The notes under the pieces are model-generated. The model was not told the origin of the DNA. It saw nothing but the letters and a program-made list of their open reading frames with translations, and searched no databases. A stretch of DNA of 64,000 nt, from the NCBI GenBank assembly GCA_938015435.1, contig CALLPN010000035.1, forward strand, positions 57,673 through 121,672, given 5' to 3'. Of this stretch, positions 39,411 through 48,591 are shown one piece after another. The position numbers were made by a program, and so were the translations under genes. This stretch comes from an uncultured Saprospiraceae bacterium (lineage in GTDB: Bacteria; Bacteroidota; Bacteroidia; Chitinophagales; Saprospiraceae). How positions within the stretch are numbered: the first letter of the stretch is position 1; the number at the start of each line of letters is the position of its first letter.

Positions 39411-40367
39411 TTAGAATTTTCTCGAAATTCCGGCTGTCAAGTAAGCTATACCATAACCTAGTTCAGCGAAAGCACCGTAGTTTTCAGCCAACATATATCT
39501 TAATCCTATAAAACCACTGTACGTAAAAGAGCTGGCCGAAGCCCCTCCATTACCGCTAAACACATCGTCTCCAAAATAACTTGAATTCACAACGTTGTAA
39601 CCTAACATTCCTCCGACATAAGTAACTATCTTCTCATCCTCAAACAAGTCGAAATCGTAAACCCCTCTTAATCCAACGATAATATAACTTGTCTTCCATC
39701 CCCATTCTCCAAAAAGATTATCGTCATAGGTGATTTTATCACTTGAATATCCAATATATCCTCCAAGCTTTATGTTATATTTTACTTCTTTCAGATCAAA
39801 AGCTACAGAAATAGGTGGTATCCTTGAATAGTTACCATTTGTAGTAGAGAACCCACCACCGACTGTTGATCCTAGTCCCAAACCTAGATTTATAAATCTT
39901 TCAAAACCAACACCATCAGATGCAACAGATTTGCTAGATGGCATTTTACTGCTTTTACCACTTTTTTTACTTTTACTTTGAGGGGAGGCACTTTCATTTT
40001 GCGAAATATATATTCCATCTTTCCAAATACCTTCCTTGATCAACTTACCTTCCGGATCATACAGACTCCCTTCTCCATGCTTTTTATCAAGTTTAAAGTT
40101 TCCTTTATATGAATTACCGTTCGCTAAAAACTCCTCTCCAAAACCGTTTCTTTTATTATTACTCCAGTTGCCTTTATATTTTGCACCAGACACCCATAGA
40201 AATTTACCATACCCATGTTTTTCTCCATCCTTGAAATTCCCCATGTACTTATTGCCAGAGCTATAGACCACAACACCTTCTCCATTTTTACAATCCCCTT
40301 TTACACACTGACTGTATCCAGAAATACTAAAGAGAATAAATACTAATACTGTTACTAAGTTTTTCAT
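39411..40367 (-). CDS. MORN-repeat protein with outer-membrane beta-barrel domain
   Basis: This 318-residue protein has a signal peptide (MKNLVTVLVFILFSISGYS). Four MORN repeats follow (about 20-120; NKYMGNFKDGEKHGYG, AKYKGNWSNNKRNGFG). A Lys/Ser-rich linker lies near 125-150. The C-terminal 160 residues alternate short beta strands and end YLTAGISRKF, typical of an outer-membrane barrel with a terminal aromatic residue. The MORN block probably faces the periplasm. It is the first gene of the 19 kb operon with the kinase-FGE, PorP/SprF and two giant proteins, and lies 22 bp upstream of the kinase. It has the shared-type promoter at 40385-40450. Confidence 0.85.
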   Translation of the reverse strand: MKNLVTVLVFILFSISGYSQCVKGDCKNGEGVVVYSSGNKYMGNFKDGEKHGYGKFLWVSGAKYKGNWSNNKRNGFGEEFLANGNSYKGNFKLDKKHGEGSLYDPEGKLIKEGIWKDGIYISQNESASPQSKSKKSGKSSKMPSSKSVASDGVGFERFINLGLGLGSTVGGGFSTTNGNYSRIPPISVAFDLKEVKYNIKLGGYIGYSSDKITYDDNLFGEWGWKTSYIIVGLRGVYDFDLFEDEKIVTYVGGMLGYNVVNSSYFGDDVFSGNGGASASSFTYSGFIGLRYMLAENYGAFAELGYGIAYLTAGISRKF

Positions 40368-40895
40368 GTTTATTTATTTTTCACAAACATATGAATGTCG
40401 AGTATGAAAGACACCCCATTTGTATGAACCGACTATATTCTTGTGCAAGAACAAAATAATTGAAACTACTACAGCTGTTTTAGCTTAAATCATGGTCTTA
40501 TTGCACCCTCTATCCGTATAGAACGGATAATCCTTTCACAATATAAAAGTTCTCTAAAGAAACCCTACATTTTTTAGTCTACATCTTTTACAATTAATTA
40601 AAAATTATATAACCTTGGGTAGAAAAGATTAATAGATAGCACTTTGTATATTAGACTAATTTTATATATCAATGGTCGAATAATTATTTTACTCCAACAC
40701 TTTGTGAATTTTATGCTACTAAGTCCTAATGACATTTATAATCTAGAGTTATAAAATATACTTTGTCTGGTTTACTTCTATACATTCAGTTCAAAATAAA
40801 ACTCTAATATTTTTCATTCATTCCTTAAAGCCTCAGGTATCTCAGATAAGACATGAGATCATCAGTTAGGCTATATCCTCATATAATTCCCTCAC
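40368..40895. other. Intergenic region between hsdR and the MORN/barrel operon
   Basis: The region holds the promoter at 40385-40450. The remaining 440 bp are AT-rich, with no gene and no clear terminator for hsdR. It is the boundary between the envelope operon and the restriction locus. Confidence 0.6.
40385..40450 (-). promoter_or_regulatory. LytTR-type promoter of the MORN/kinase-FGE/PorP/adhesin operon
   Basis: On the minus strand, a weaker distal box CTTGCACA (40443-40450) and a perfect proximal box TTCATACA (40422-40429) start 21 bp apart. A 29 bp gap leads to TATGTTTG (40385-40392), a perfect -7 element, 17 bp from the start codon. This would drive about 19 kb of sequence. Confidence 0.75.
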
Positions 40896-43805
40896 TTACG
40901 CCACCATCCCTTGCACAAACACCTGAATAAACTCCTTCATCTTCGCTATGATACGCTCGCCAATAGAGCGTGCTTGTAACACGCTTGGTCTGCTATCTAG
41001 ACAACTATAGATCTCATCGCGTAGAGGTTCTCTACCGCTGTAGATATAACTATTGATCAATGCGCTAAACTGTGGTTGATCTAGATTCTCCTCTTCGCAT
41101 AATGCTTTTAAGGCTAAGACTTTTTGATCTTGCCAATACTGCTCAAATTCATCTTCGATGGCATCGGCATCTTCGATGTGCGGTAGATTTTCATCAATGA
41201 ATTTTTCTATCAATTCGCGTTTACTTCTGAGATCGACTTCTCCAGATAGCATATCTATGATCGCTTTCTTTTGCGCTTTGGCATCTTTGGATTTTGAAGT
41301 TTTGAGCTTAGACAATAGCTTGAGTATATACGCTACATTGATCTGATCACGATGTATCAGTTCTAATTCAAAATCAATATCGTCGAGGATCGAAGTTTTC
41401 TGTTTTGCAGTATCCTGCTTTACCTTATCGTGGAGATCCAGATACTTGCTCTTATAATCTTCGAAAGTCTGTTCGTCTATCAGGAGATCTTCCCAATCAA
41501 AATCGGTATAAGACTCCAAGACATTCTTAGCCCGCATCAATTTTCTGAAGGCTTGGATAAATTGTAATTCTTCCTCTTCGCTACGCAGATCATCTACACT
41601 CTGATACGTAGGTACGACTACCAATAGATGATTGAGCGCTTCGTCAAAATTTGCTGCGATCTCTTCGTAAGGCGGCAATATAATCTCTTCGATCGCATCC
41701 TTATTAGAAAACAAAGTAATGGCTTCGTCTGTAGCATTTTTGAGATTACGGAAACATAAAATATTTCCCTGAGATTTCTTCTCCCCTAGGATACGATTGG
41801 TTCTAGAGAATGCTTGGATGAGTCCGTGGTATTTTAAGTTTTTGTCTACATACAAAGTATTCACCTTCTTGGCATCAAAACCAGTCAACATCATATTGAC
41901 TACGATGACGATGTCTAAGCGATCTTTCTCATCATTAAAGTTTTTCTTCTCTCTATCCTTTAAGCGTTTGCTGATGTCTTTGAAGTAGTTTTCAAACTGC
42001 TTACCATCTTTGGTAGAAAAACTGGTATCGTACATCTTATTATAATCAGAGATGTAGTCGTCCAACTTATCTCTAGTATGGCTTGACTTATTGCTTGATG
42101 TATTGCTTGATGCATTATTTGCTTTGTAAGCTACACTCGGCTCGGCTGCCATCTGGAGATGATCACTCGGCAAATAATCTTGTGCATCTTCATCTTCTTC
42201 ATTGGCTCCATAACTGAATATGGTAGCGATCCGTAAGTCATGCTTTCCTGCTTCTTTTTTGGCTTGAAAAATATCGTAATATTGGATCAAAGTATCGATA
42301 CTACTCACGGCAAACAGCGATGAAAAATCTCGTCTAAAAGTCTTCTGATTATGATAAGCAATAATATAATCTGCGATTTTTTCTAATCTCACAGGATCGG
42401 CATATACCTCCGCTTTGTCTATCGCTTCTACCTCGATATCTATGAGTGTATTTCCTTTCTGCTTGTATTTCCCTACATACTCGATACCAAACCTGAGTAC
42501 GTTTTGATCATGTATCGCATCCGTGATGACATACTTGTGTAAGCAGTTGCCAAACAGATCTTTGGTGGTACGCTTTCCTAGATCATTCTTAGAGGCATTC
42601 TTGGCAAAGATGGGTGTCCCTGTAAAACCAAAAAGCTGACTGCTCTTAAAGTACTCCGTAATCCGCTTGTGTGTATCTCCAAACTGCGAACGGTGACATT
42701 CATCAAAAATGAAAACTACTTTTTGATCTTGTAAATGCTGTAAGCCTTTTTCGAAATGCGTTTTAGTAATCGCATTATTTAATTTTTGGATCGTTGTCAA
42801 TACCAATTTGGTATCATTACTGAGTTGCTTTACAAGGGCCATCGTATTGTCCGTCACATCTACGCTATCCTTTTTAAAACTATTAAACTCATTCATGGTT
42901 TGGTAATCCAAATCCTTACGATCCACTACAAAAACGACTTTGTGTACATTGGGCAAGTCCATAATAATCTGACTCGCTTTAAAAGAAGTGAGCGTCTTAC
43001 CCGAACCTGTAGTATGCCATATATATCCATTATCTGTACCTGTAGTTACTTGCTTTACCAATTGCTCAGCGGCGTAATATTGATAAGGACGCAGTACCAT
43101 GAGTATCTTATGCGTCTCATTATTGACTACGTATTGTGCGATCATCTTACCCAAGTGATCTGGATTGAGAAATGATTCCGCGAACTCTGTGAGGTCTGTT
43201 ATGTTTTTATTGTGCTCAGTAGCCCAATAGAAAGTTTGCTTTACAGATTGCAGTTTGTTATTGGCTAAGTACTTGGTATTAGCACCATTACTGATGACGA
43301 ATAATTGGACGTACTGAAACAAACCATGATTGGACCAGAAAGAGTGATTTTGATATCTATTGATCTGATTAAAAGCTTCTTTGATCTCTAATCCTCTACG
43401 CTTGAGTTCTATCTGTACCAGTGGCAATCCATTGACTAGTAAAGTGACGTCGTACCGATTTTTGTAACTCCCCTCTTGCGAGACTTGGTTAGTCACTTGA
43501 TATAGATTTTGATTCCAATCTTCATTATTGAAAAATCTAACATACACCACGTCTCCATTTTCTCTGGCAAAACTAAATCGATCACGAAGCCTTTTGGCTT
43601 TTTCGAATACATTGCCTTTGGCCAAATGATTTAAGATAGCATCAAATTCTTTGTCTGTATAGCTGGCCTTATTAAAGGCTTCTAACTGAGATTTTAAGTT
43701 GGTCACCAATGCTTCCGCATCCATCACTTTGGCGGAGGCATAGCCGAGATCTACCAATTGTTGGATCAAATTATTTTCTAATATTGCTTCTGATTGTCTT
43801 GTCAT
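40896..43805 (-). CDS. hsdR: Type I restriction endonuclease, R subunit
   Basis: This 969-residue protein is the motor and nuclease subunit of a type I restriction enzyme, which translocates and cuts unmodified DNA. The nuclease motif is D119 with E133-x-K135 (IELKRRG). The helicase part has Walker A HTTGSGKT (264-271), DECHRSQFGD and GFTGTP. Motif VI (FSRTNRI) follows near 670-690. All core motifs are intact. Its ATG overlaps the fic stop by one base (TAATG), so the two are translationally coupled. It closes an operon ordered hsdM, GxxExxY, hsdS, fic, hsdR. Confidence 0.95.
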   Translation of the reverse strand: MTRQSEAILENNLIQQLVDLGYASAKVMDAEALVTNLKSQLEAFNKASYTDKEFDAILNHLAKGNVFEKAKRLRDRFSFARENGDVVYVRFFNNEDWNQNLYQVTNQVSQEGSYKNRYDVTLLVNGLPLVQIELKRRGLEIKEAFNQINRYQNHSFWSNHGLFQYVQLFVISNGANTKYLANNKLQSVKQTFYWATEHNKNITDLTEFAESFLNPDHLGKMIAQYVVNNETHKILMVLRPYQYYAAEQLVKQVTTGTDNGYIWHTTGSGKTLTSFKASQIIMDLPNVHKVVFVVDRKDLDYQTMNEFNSFKKDSVDVTDNTMALVKQLSNDTKLVLTTIQKLNNAITKTHFEKGLQHLQDQKVVFIFDECHRSQFGDTHKRITEYFKSSQLFGFTGTPIFAKNASKNDLGKRTTKDLFGNCLHKYVITDAIHDQNVLRFGIEYVGKYKQKGNTLIDIEVEAIDKAEVYADPVRLEKIADYIIAYHNQKTFRRDFSSLFAVSSIDTLIQYYDIFQAKKEAGKHDLRIATIFSYGANEEDEDAQDYLPSDHLQMAAEPSVAYKANNASSNTSSNKSSHTRDKLDDYISDYNKMYDTSFSTKDGKQFENYFKDISKRLKDREKKNFNDEKDRLDIVIVVNMMLTGFDAKKVNTLYVDKNLKYHGLIQAFSRTNRILGEKKSQGNILCFRNLKNATDEAITLFSNKDAIEEIILPPYEEIAANFDEALNHLLVVVPTYQSVDDLRSEEEELQFIQAFRKLMRAKNVLESYTDFDWEDLLIDEQTFEDYKSKYLDLHDKVKQDTAKQKTSILDDIDFELELIHRDQINVAYILKLLSKLKTSKSKDAKAQKKAIIDMLSGEVDLRSKRELIEKFIDENLPHIEDADAIEDEFEQYWQDQKVLALKALCEEENLDQPQFSALINSYIYSGREPLRDEIYSCLDSRPSVLQARSIGERIIAKMKEFIQVFVQGMVA

Positions 43806-45370
43806 TATGTTGTGCTAAAAATAGATTTGTAATTCTGTTCTATCTCATTTATTTCTGCGTCTTTAAGAGATTTAAATTCTTTATCTCGCGCTCGCTTTGA
43901 TAGTGCACCCTCGTTTTGATCCAGAAAGCGAACCAAGAGTGCTACTGTTTTGTCTGGCATTTCAAATTCTTCATCAAGATACCTTTTAAATTCATCATAA
44001 TGAGTTAGGTACCTTATCTCATTTGGAATGATGTTTTCGATGGTATCGTGTACACAATCATATAGAAATTCGGCTTGCTTTGTCATATCCATGAATCTGT
44101 AATAATCCAAGGTTTCATTGAGTACTCTGATATTATGATCTGCAGTTTCTTTCCAATCAACAAGGTCTAACAAGGGATGTGAATATGCTTCTAATACCTC
44201 ACGATAATCATCAATATGATCTAATATAGATGCCGACACAGGAAATATCATGCCCTGCTGATAAAATTTCTTTTTGGCCATTACATGATGGATTAAGTAT
44301 CTATGTATCCTTCCATTGCCATCTTCAAATGGGTGAATAAAGACAAAGCCAAATGCGATAATTGTAGCGCTTAGTACGGCATCAAGATTACTGCTTAATA
44401 ATCTCTCATTGGTACTTAGAAAACCATTTATCAATGTATCTAAGTCTTCCCATTTCGCTGAAATATGCTCAGGCATTGGTTCTCCTGAGGATCGATCATG
44501 TTCGCCAACAAAACCTCCTTTTATGCGAAATCCCATTTCTACGAATCGGTCGTTTTCGATTACAATTTGTTGCAATCGAATCAATTCTTTTTTAGATAAA
44601 TCTTTAGACCCTGCCTGACCTATGGCTTGTCCCCATCTTGCCGCACGTTTACTTTTTGGGCTTTCTCCTTCGATAGTAAATGAAGCTTTGGAGTCTTTCA
44701 ATAATAGAAAAGCAGAAGCTCTCTGTAATATATCTTTCCGCAATCCACTCAAGTATGCACCATTTTTATCAGAATGGTTTTCGGAAATATACTTTTCCAA
44801 TTTTTCTGATTTTCTAATCAATGGACAAAAATCTACGGTTCCTGGTAGATTATTGATTACCAAATGGCGGCTTGACTTCTCACCTTGTACAGCAAATTGA
44901 ATTTTCTCATCTATGACAGGAATATAACCTCGCTTGGTGAGATTATCTTTGCCTGAAAGCGCTGTACCCATGATCCACTCTATCAAAAACCACATCCGTC
45001 GTGAATATTGACCTTCAGGTTCTATACTTACCAGATTTGTTAATTGCTGTTCGCTATAGTGCTTCGCCAATTGGCTAAATACTAGCAGATTGACCCCTTC
45101 GTACTTCAGTGCAAATACTAGATGTCTATACAAGGCCAAGATCTCATCGACTTCCAGATGGTCGTCAGGCAAGTATTTGTCCGGAAATACTCTCCATTGA
45201 TCGGTCTCATACTTCTTATTACGACTACAGACCATCGATATCTGATCAGGCATAGGTATCCTGAAGTCCAACTTACTAATGATAGAAGCATATCCGACTA
45301 CACGTCCTTCTTCTGGAAGACTCCTTCCGAGAAAAACGTGCGCAGCCTGAGAAAAATGAGCGCTATACAT
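43805..45370 (-). CDS. Fic family protein with N-terminal inhibitory motif
   Basis: This 521-residue Fic-domain enzyme probably transfers AMP or a related nucleotide group to a target protein. The active-site motif is HPFEDGNGR (346-354), complete with catalytic His. An SFTIEGE segment (230-236) fits the (S/T)xxxE(G/N) inhibitory motif that lies before the Fic core in class II proteins, so it is probably autoinhibited. The C-terminal 100 residues include a possible winged helix. It sits between hsdS (102 bp gap) and hsdR (1 bp overlap). Fic genes inside type I restriction operons are known, but their role there is unclear. Upstream repeats at 45388-45470 suggest its own control. Confidence 0.9.
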   Translation of the reverse strand: MYSAHFSQAAHVFLGRSLPEEGRVVGYASIISKLDFRIPMPDQISMVCSRNKKYETDQWRVFPDKYLPDDHLEVDEILALYRHLVFALKYEGVNLLVFSQLAKHYSEQQLTNLVSIEPEGQYSRRMWFLIEWIMGTALSGKDNLTKRGYIPVIDEKIQFAVQGEKSSRHLVINNLPGTVDFCPLIRKSEKLEKYISENHSDKNGAYLSGLRKDILQRASAFLLLKDSKASFTIEGESPKSKRAARWGQAIGQAGSKDLSKKELIRLQQIVIENDRFVEMGFRIKGGFVGEHDRSSGEPMPEHISAKWEDLDTLINGFLSTNERLLSSNLDAVLSATIIAFGFVFIHPFEDGNGRIHRYLIHHVMAKKKFYQQGMIFPVSASILDHIDDYREVLEAYSHPLLDLVDWKETADHNIRVLNETLDYYRFMDMTKQAEFLYDCVHDTIENIIPNEIRYLTHYDEFKRYLDEEFEMPDKTVALLVRFLDQNEGALSKRARDKEFKSLKDAEINEIEQNYKSIFSTT

Positions 45371-45387
45371 ACTTAATTGATAATTTT

Positions 45388-45470
45388 ATGCGCAATCTAC
45401 GAGTAAAACGCGCGCAAATCAAGAAAAATACGCGCCAATCACATATATACGAGTAAAACGTGCGCATATC
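45388..45470 (-). promoter_or_regulatory. Tandem GCGC-cored repeats upstream of fic
   Basis: A 23 bp direct repeat lies at 45398-45420 and 45448-45470, with two mismatches. Four GCGC cores occur, at about 45390, 45411, 45432 and 45462. On the minus strand several cores are followed by a T-rich stretch and then CTCG or CTTG. The block ends 18 bp before the fic start, which suits an operator. The likely binder is the Fic protein's own C-terminal domain, an inference. Confidence 0.5.
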
Positions 45471-45472
45471 CA

Positions 45473-46753
45473 TCATACAAACATCTGCTGCAACAGCCCT
45501 TTTTTGAAGGTTTGGGTTTGGGTGATTTGATCCGCTACACTTTCTATTTTGGTGTCGATGCTGGAAAGGTAGGCTGCGATTTTTTGTTGTTCTTCTATGC
45601 AAGGGAGCCCTAGCCTTAACTTACCAACTCTACCAGTAGATAAACTCAATACTTTGGTACCTTGTGCGATTGTCATAATCTGCTTTCTCATACCCCATGA
45701 TTTAAGTAAAACACTAAAGAAGCCAATTGTTGTATTTACTGTTTTTGGACGTGCAAGGAATGTGTGAAGACCAGCTAAAACCATTTCATCTTTCAAATCG
45801 ATTAGCTCTATAGTCTTTCCAATATCTGCATAATCCTCAGATGCATCCGCCATAACTAAATCTCCTTTTTTACAATATGAATCGGCTTTAATTTTTGATA
45901 GATCAACATCATCATTTACAAAAGGTATATACTCTTCAAGTAGTTTAAATGCTGTTTTAAATTTAGTGTGAATATCTCCATAGTGAATATTGTAAACTGA
46001 ACCAACATCATAATTTAATTTACTCCTTGACAATGAATTAGTTGAATGAAATGAATATAAATCACTAAACTCCTTCTCCTCCCAATCCAGATAATCATCT
46101 CCATTCTCCTGTTTAAAGCGCATCTCGCCAGAGAACAACTGCTGCATTACGCCTTTTTTGTATTGCTCCAACAATGCCTTCTTTTGGGTGAGCTGCTGTA
46201 TTTTTTCATCTACCGCGCTTAGGAAGGATGCTATTTTTTGTTGTTCTGGGAGGGAGGGGAATCCCATTCTTAAATCTCTAATAATTGAAGTAGTTAAATT
46301 ATTAAAGACGCCACCAGTAGTTGCCGATCCCTGCATTTTTTCATGAAGCTTAACAAACAAATTATAAAGAAATTCTTTATCGATATCTTTAAAATTTTTA
46401 AACGCTAACCAGCCATCATGAATACACGCATCAATGCCTAGTATCCCTGGTATTGCAACTCGTGTACCTGAACAACTAAGGACAATGCTTCCTTTTTTCA
46501 ACAATCTACTTTTTTTCGCTCCTTCTTCAGTCAAGAAGTCTATACACGGAAACGCATATTTACCATCCCTGGTAACATCTTTAATCATTAATCTTGGTAT
46601 TTCACCACCATAGTACCTTGGGTCTCCTTTAGGTCTTGGACTTGCACCTCGAAAAACCTCCATCCGTTCGCTCAATTTAGGCTTCTCCCACTCCCCTTCA
46701 AACTCCTTAAACCTCAATACAGGAACTAGCTGCTTTTCTTTTGTCTGCGTCAT
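45473..46753 (-). CDS. hsdS: Type I restriction-modification specificity subunit
   Basis: This 426-residue protein has the usual two target-recognition domains. Each is followed by a conserved helix: LPEQQKIASFLSAVDEKI (about 165-183) and IEEQQKIAAYLSSIDTKI (about 388-406). It starts with the common motif LVPVLRFKEFEGEWE. It determines the DNA sequence recognised by HsdM and HsdR. The start codon lies exactly at the edge of a 1.4 kb repeat array, and the first codons (MTQTK) read a copy of the repeated TTTTGTCTGC word. The 102 bp gap to fic holds GCGC repeats. Confidence 0.94.
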   Translation of the reverse strand: MTQTKEKQLVPVLRFKEFEGEWEKPKLSERMEVFRGASPRPKGDPRYYGGEIPRLMIKDVTRDGKYAFPCIDFLTEEGAKKSRLLKKGSIVLSCSGTRVAIPGILGIDACIHDGWLAFKNFKDIDKEFLYNLFVKLHEKMQGSATTGGVFNNLTTSIIRDLRMGFPSLPEQQKIASFLSAVDEKIQQLTQKKALLEQYKKGVMQQLFSGEMRFKQENGDDYLDWEEKEFSDLYSFHSTNSLSRSKLNYDVGSVYNIHYGDIHTKFKTAFKLLEEYIPFVNDDVDLSKIKADSYCKKGDLVMADASEDYADIGKTIELIDLKDEMVLAGLHTFLARPKTVNTTIGFFSVLLKSWGMRKQIMTIAQGTKVLSLSTGRVGKLRLGLPCIEEQQKIAAYLSSIDTKIESVADQITQTQTFKKGLLQQMFV

Positions 46754-48171
46754 GATTGTCTGAACTTTGATTTATTTGATTAGGGTGATTGGGGTGATTA
46801 TTATTGATTTTGGTTTTGTCTGCACTTTTTTCTGGAGATGATTTTTATTTTGTCTGAACATGATTTTTAAGATGTTTAAGATGGTCAGGATTACTTCTTA
46901 GTTCCTATCCTGATCTTGGTTTATCTTATTCATCTTATATATCGTGTTCTTATTGTTTTACTTTTTTTTAATCAGTCTTATCATAAAAATCATCCTAATC
47001 ATAGTTCCGACTTATTTTGTCTGAACTGTGATTTATTTGATTAGGGTGATTGATGTGATTATTATTTTTTGTCTGAACATGATTTTTAAGATGTTTAAGA
47101 TAGTCAGGATTACTTCTTAGTTTCTATCCTGATCTTGGTTTATCTTATTGATCTTGTGGATCGTGTTCTTATTGTTTTACTTTTTTTTAATCAGTTTTAT
47201 CATAAAAATCATCCTAATCATAGTTCCTACTTATCTTGTCTGAACTGTGATTTATTTGATTAGGGTGATTGTTATTGATTTTGGTTTTGTCTGCACTTTT
47301 TTCTGGAGATTATTTTTATTTTGTCTGCACATGATTTTTAAGATGTTTAAGATGGTCAGGATTTGTTGTTAGTTCCTATCCTGATCTTGGTTTATCTTAT
47401 TGATCTTATGGATCGTATTCTTATTTTTTTTACTATTTTTTTAATCATTTTTATCATAAAAATCATCCTAATCATAGTTCCTACTTATTTTGTCTGAACT
47501 GTGATTTATTTGATTAGGGTGATTGTTATTGATTTTGGTTTTGATTTTATCTATACTTTTTTCTGAACATGATTATTATTTTGTCTGAACATGATTTTTA
47601 AGATACTTAAGATGGTCAGGATCTGTTGTTTGTTCCCATCCTGATCTTGTTTTATCCTATTGATCTTATGGATCGTGTTCTTATTGTTTTTTATCGCACA
47701 TGATTCTTTTGTCTGCACATGATTTTTAAGATATTTAAGATGGACAGGATTACTTCTTATCCCTTTTTTTGTCCCCATCCTAATCTTGTTTTATCTTTTT
47801 CATCTTATATATCCTGTTCCTAACTTTTTTTATCGCACATGATTCTTTTGTCTGCACATGATTTTTAAGATATTTAAGATGATCAGGATTACTTCTTATC
47901 CATCCTGATCTTGGTTTATCTTATTGATCTTATGTATCGTGTTCTTATTGTTTTACTTTTTTTTAATCAGTTTTATCATAAAAATCATCCTAATCATAGT
48001 TCCTACTTATTTTGTCTGAACTGTGATTTATTTGATTAGAGTGATTTGCTGTGATTATTATTTGATTTACTTTTTTGTCTGCACATGATATCCTCTTATT
48101 TATTCACATTTTTTTAATCATTTTTAATCATAAAAATCACTCTAATCATAGTTCCGACTTGATTCTACTTT
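46754..48171. repeat. Array of imperfect repeats between the GxxExxY gene and hsdS
   Basis: This 1.4 kb stretch is built from about five to six units of roughly 130-260 bp. Two words alternate. One, TGTCTGAACTGTGATTTATT, starts near 46757, 47018, 47238, 47491 and 48012. The other, TTTTTAAGATGTTTAAGATGG, starts near 46865, 47094, 47336, 47596, 47725 and 47862. Each has an imperfect inverted partner further along (AATCATCCTAATCATAGTTC; TCCTGATCTTGGTTTATC). Each unit could therefore fold into a long imperfect hairpin. Within words there is a rhythm of GATT/AAGAT about every 10-12 bases. Spacers vary in length and sequence. It is not a CRISPR: units are long, inexact and lack uniform spacers. I see no gene in it. 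Confidence 0.85.
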
Positions 48172-48591
48172 TTATTTTATGTTTGGGTTTCCTTGATTTT
48201 TCTGTTTAAATACTTTGTTGGTGAGTCGTTTAAATTGTAGACTCTTCGAACCGAAATTAATAAGGAGACCGATTTCTAAATCGTATGCTTCGAGATAATT
48301 GATCGCTTGTGCTAAGTGTACATCTGCTAATTGTATTATGGCTTTAAGCTCTACTGAAATCATTCCTTCTACCAAAAAATCAACTCTTCGTGTTCCTATT
48401 TGTTGCATCTTATAGTAGACTGGCATTTCAAATTCTCTAATAAAAGATATACCCGCTGCTTCCATCTCTATAGCCAAAGCACGTTGATAGATCACTTCTT
48501 GAAAACCGTTTCCCAATTCGGAATGTACTGTCATCGCACAACCAATTATCTTGGAAGTCAGATCGCTATGTTTAAACTCATTATTAATCAT
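48172..48591 (-). CDS. GxxExxY family protein (predicted PD-(D/E)XK-like nuclease fold)
   Basis: This 139-residue cytoplasmic protein carries the family signature GxxExxY as GFQEVIY (29-35). A PD-(D/E)XK-like core follows: D71, then E81-x-K83 (ISVELKA). Family members are small Bacteroidota proteins of unknown role, often placed beside repeated DNA. It lies within the restriction operon, 118 bp after hsdM. Repeat-like sequence flanks it on both sides, which suggests that the gene and the repeats arrived together and split hsdM from hsdS. A nuclease role is inferred from fold residues only. Confidence 0.85.
   Translation of the reverse strand: MINNEFKHSDLTSKIIGCAMTVHSELGNGFQEVIYQRALAIEMEAAGISFIREFEMPVYYKMQQIGTRRVDFLVEGMISVELKAIIQLADVHLAQAINYLEAYDLEIGLLINFGSKSLQFKRLTNKVFKQKNQGNPNIK

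Noticed and set aside
45363..45602. 79-codon minus-strand frame between fic and hsdS
   Set aside because: It overlaps the 3' end of hsdS in another frame and covers the GCGC repeats; it has no domain.
47551..47778. 75-codon open frame inside the repeats
   Set aside because: It is encoded entirely by repeat words, with no independent protein signal.
46754..48171. CRISPR array
   Set aside because: Units are long, inexact, contain inverted partners and have irregular spacers. No cas genes are present.
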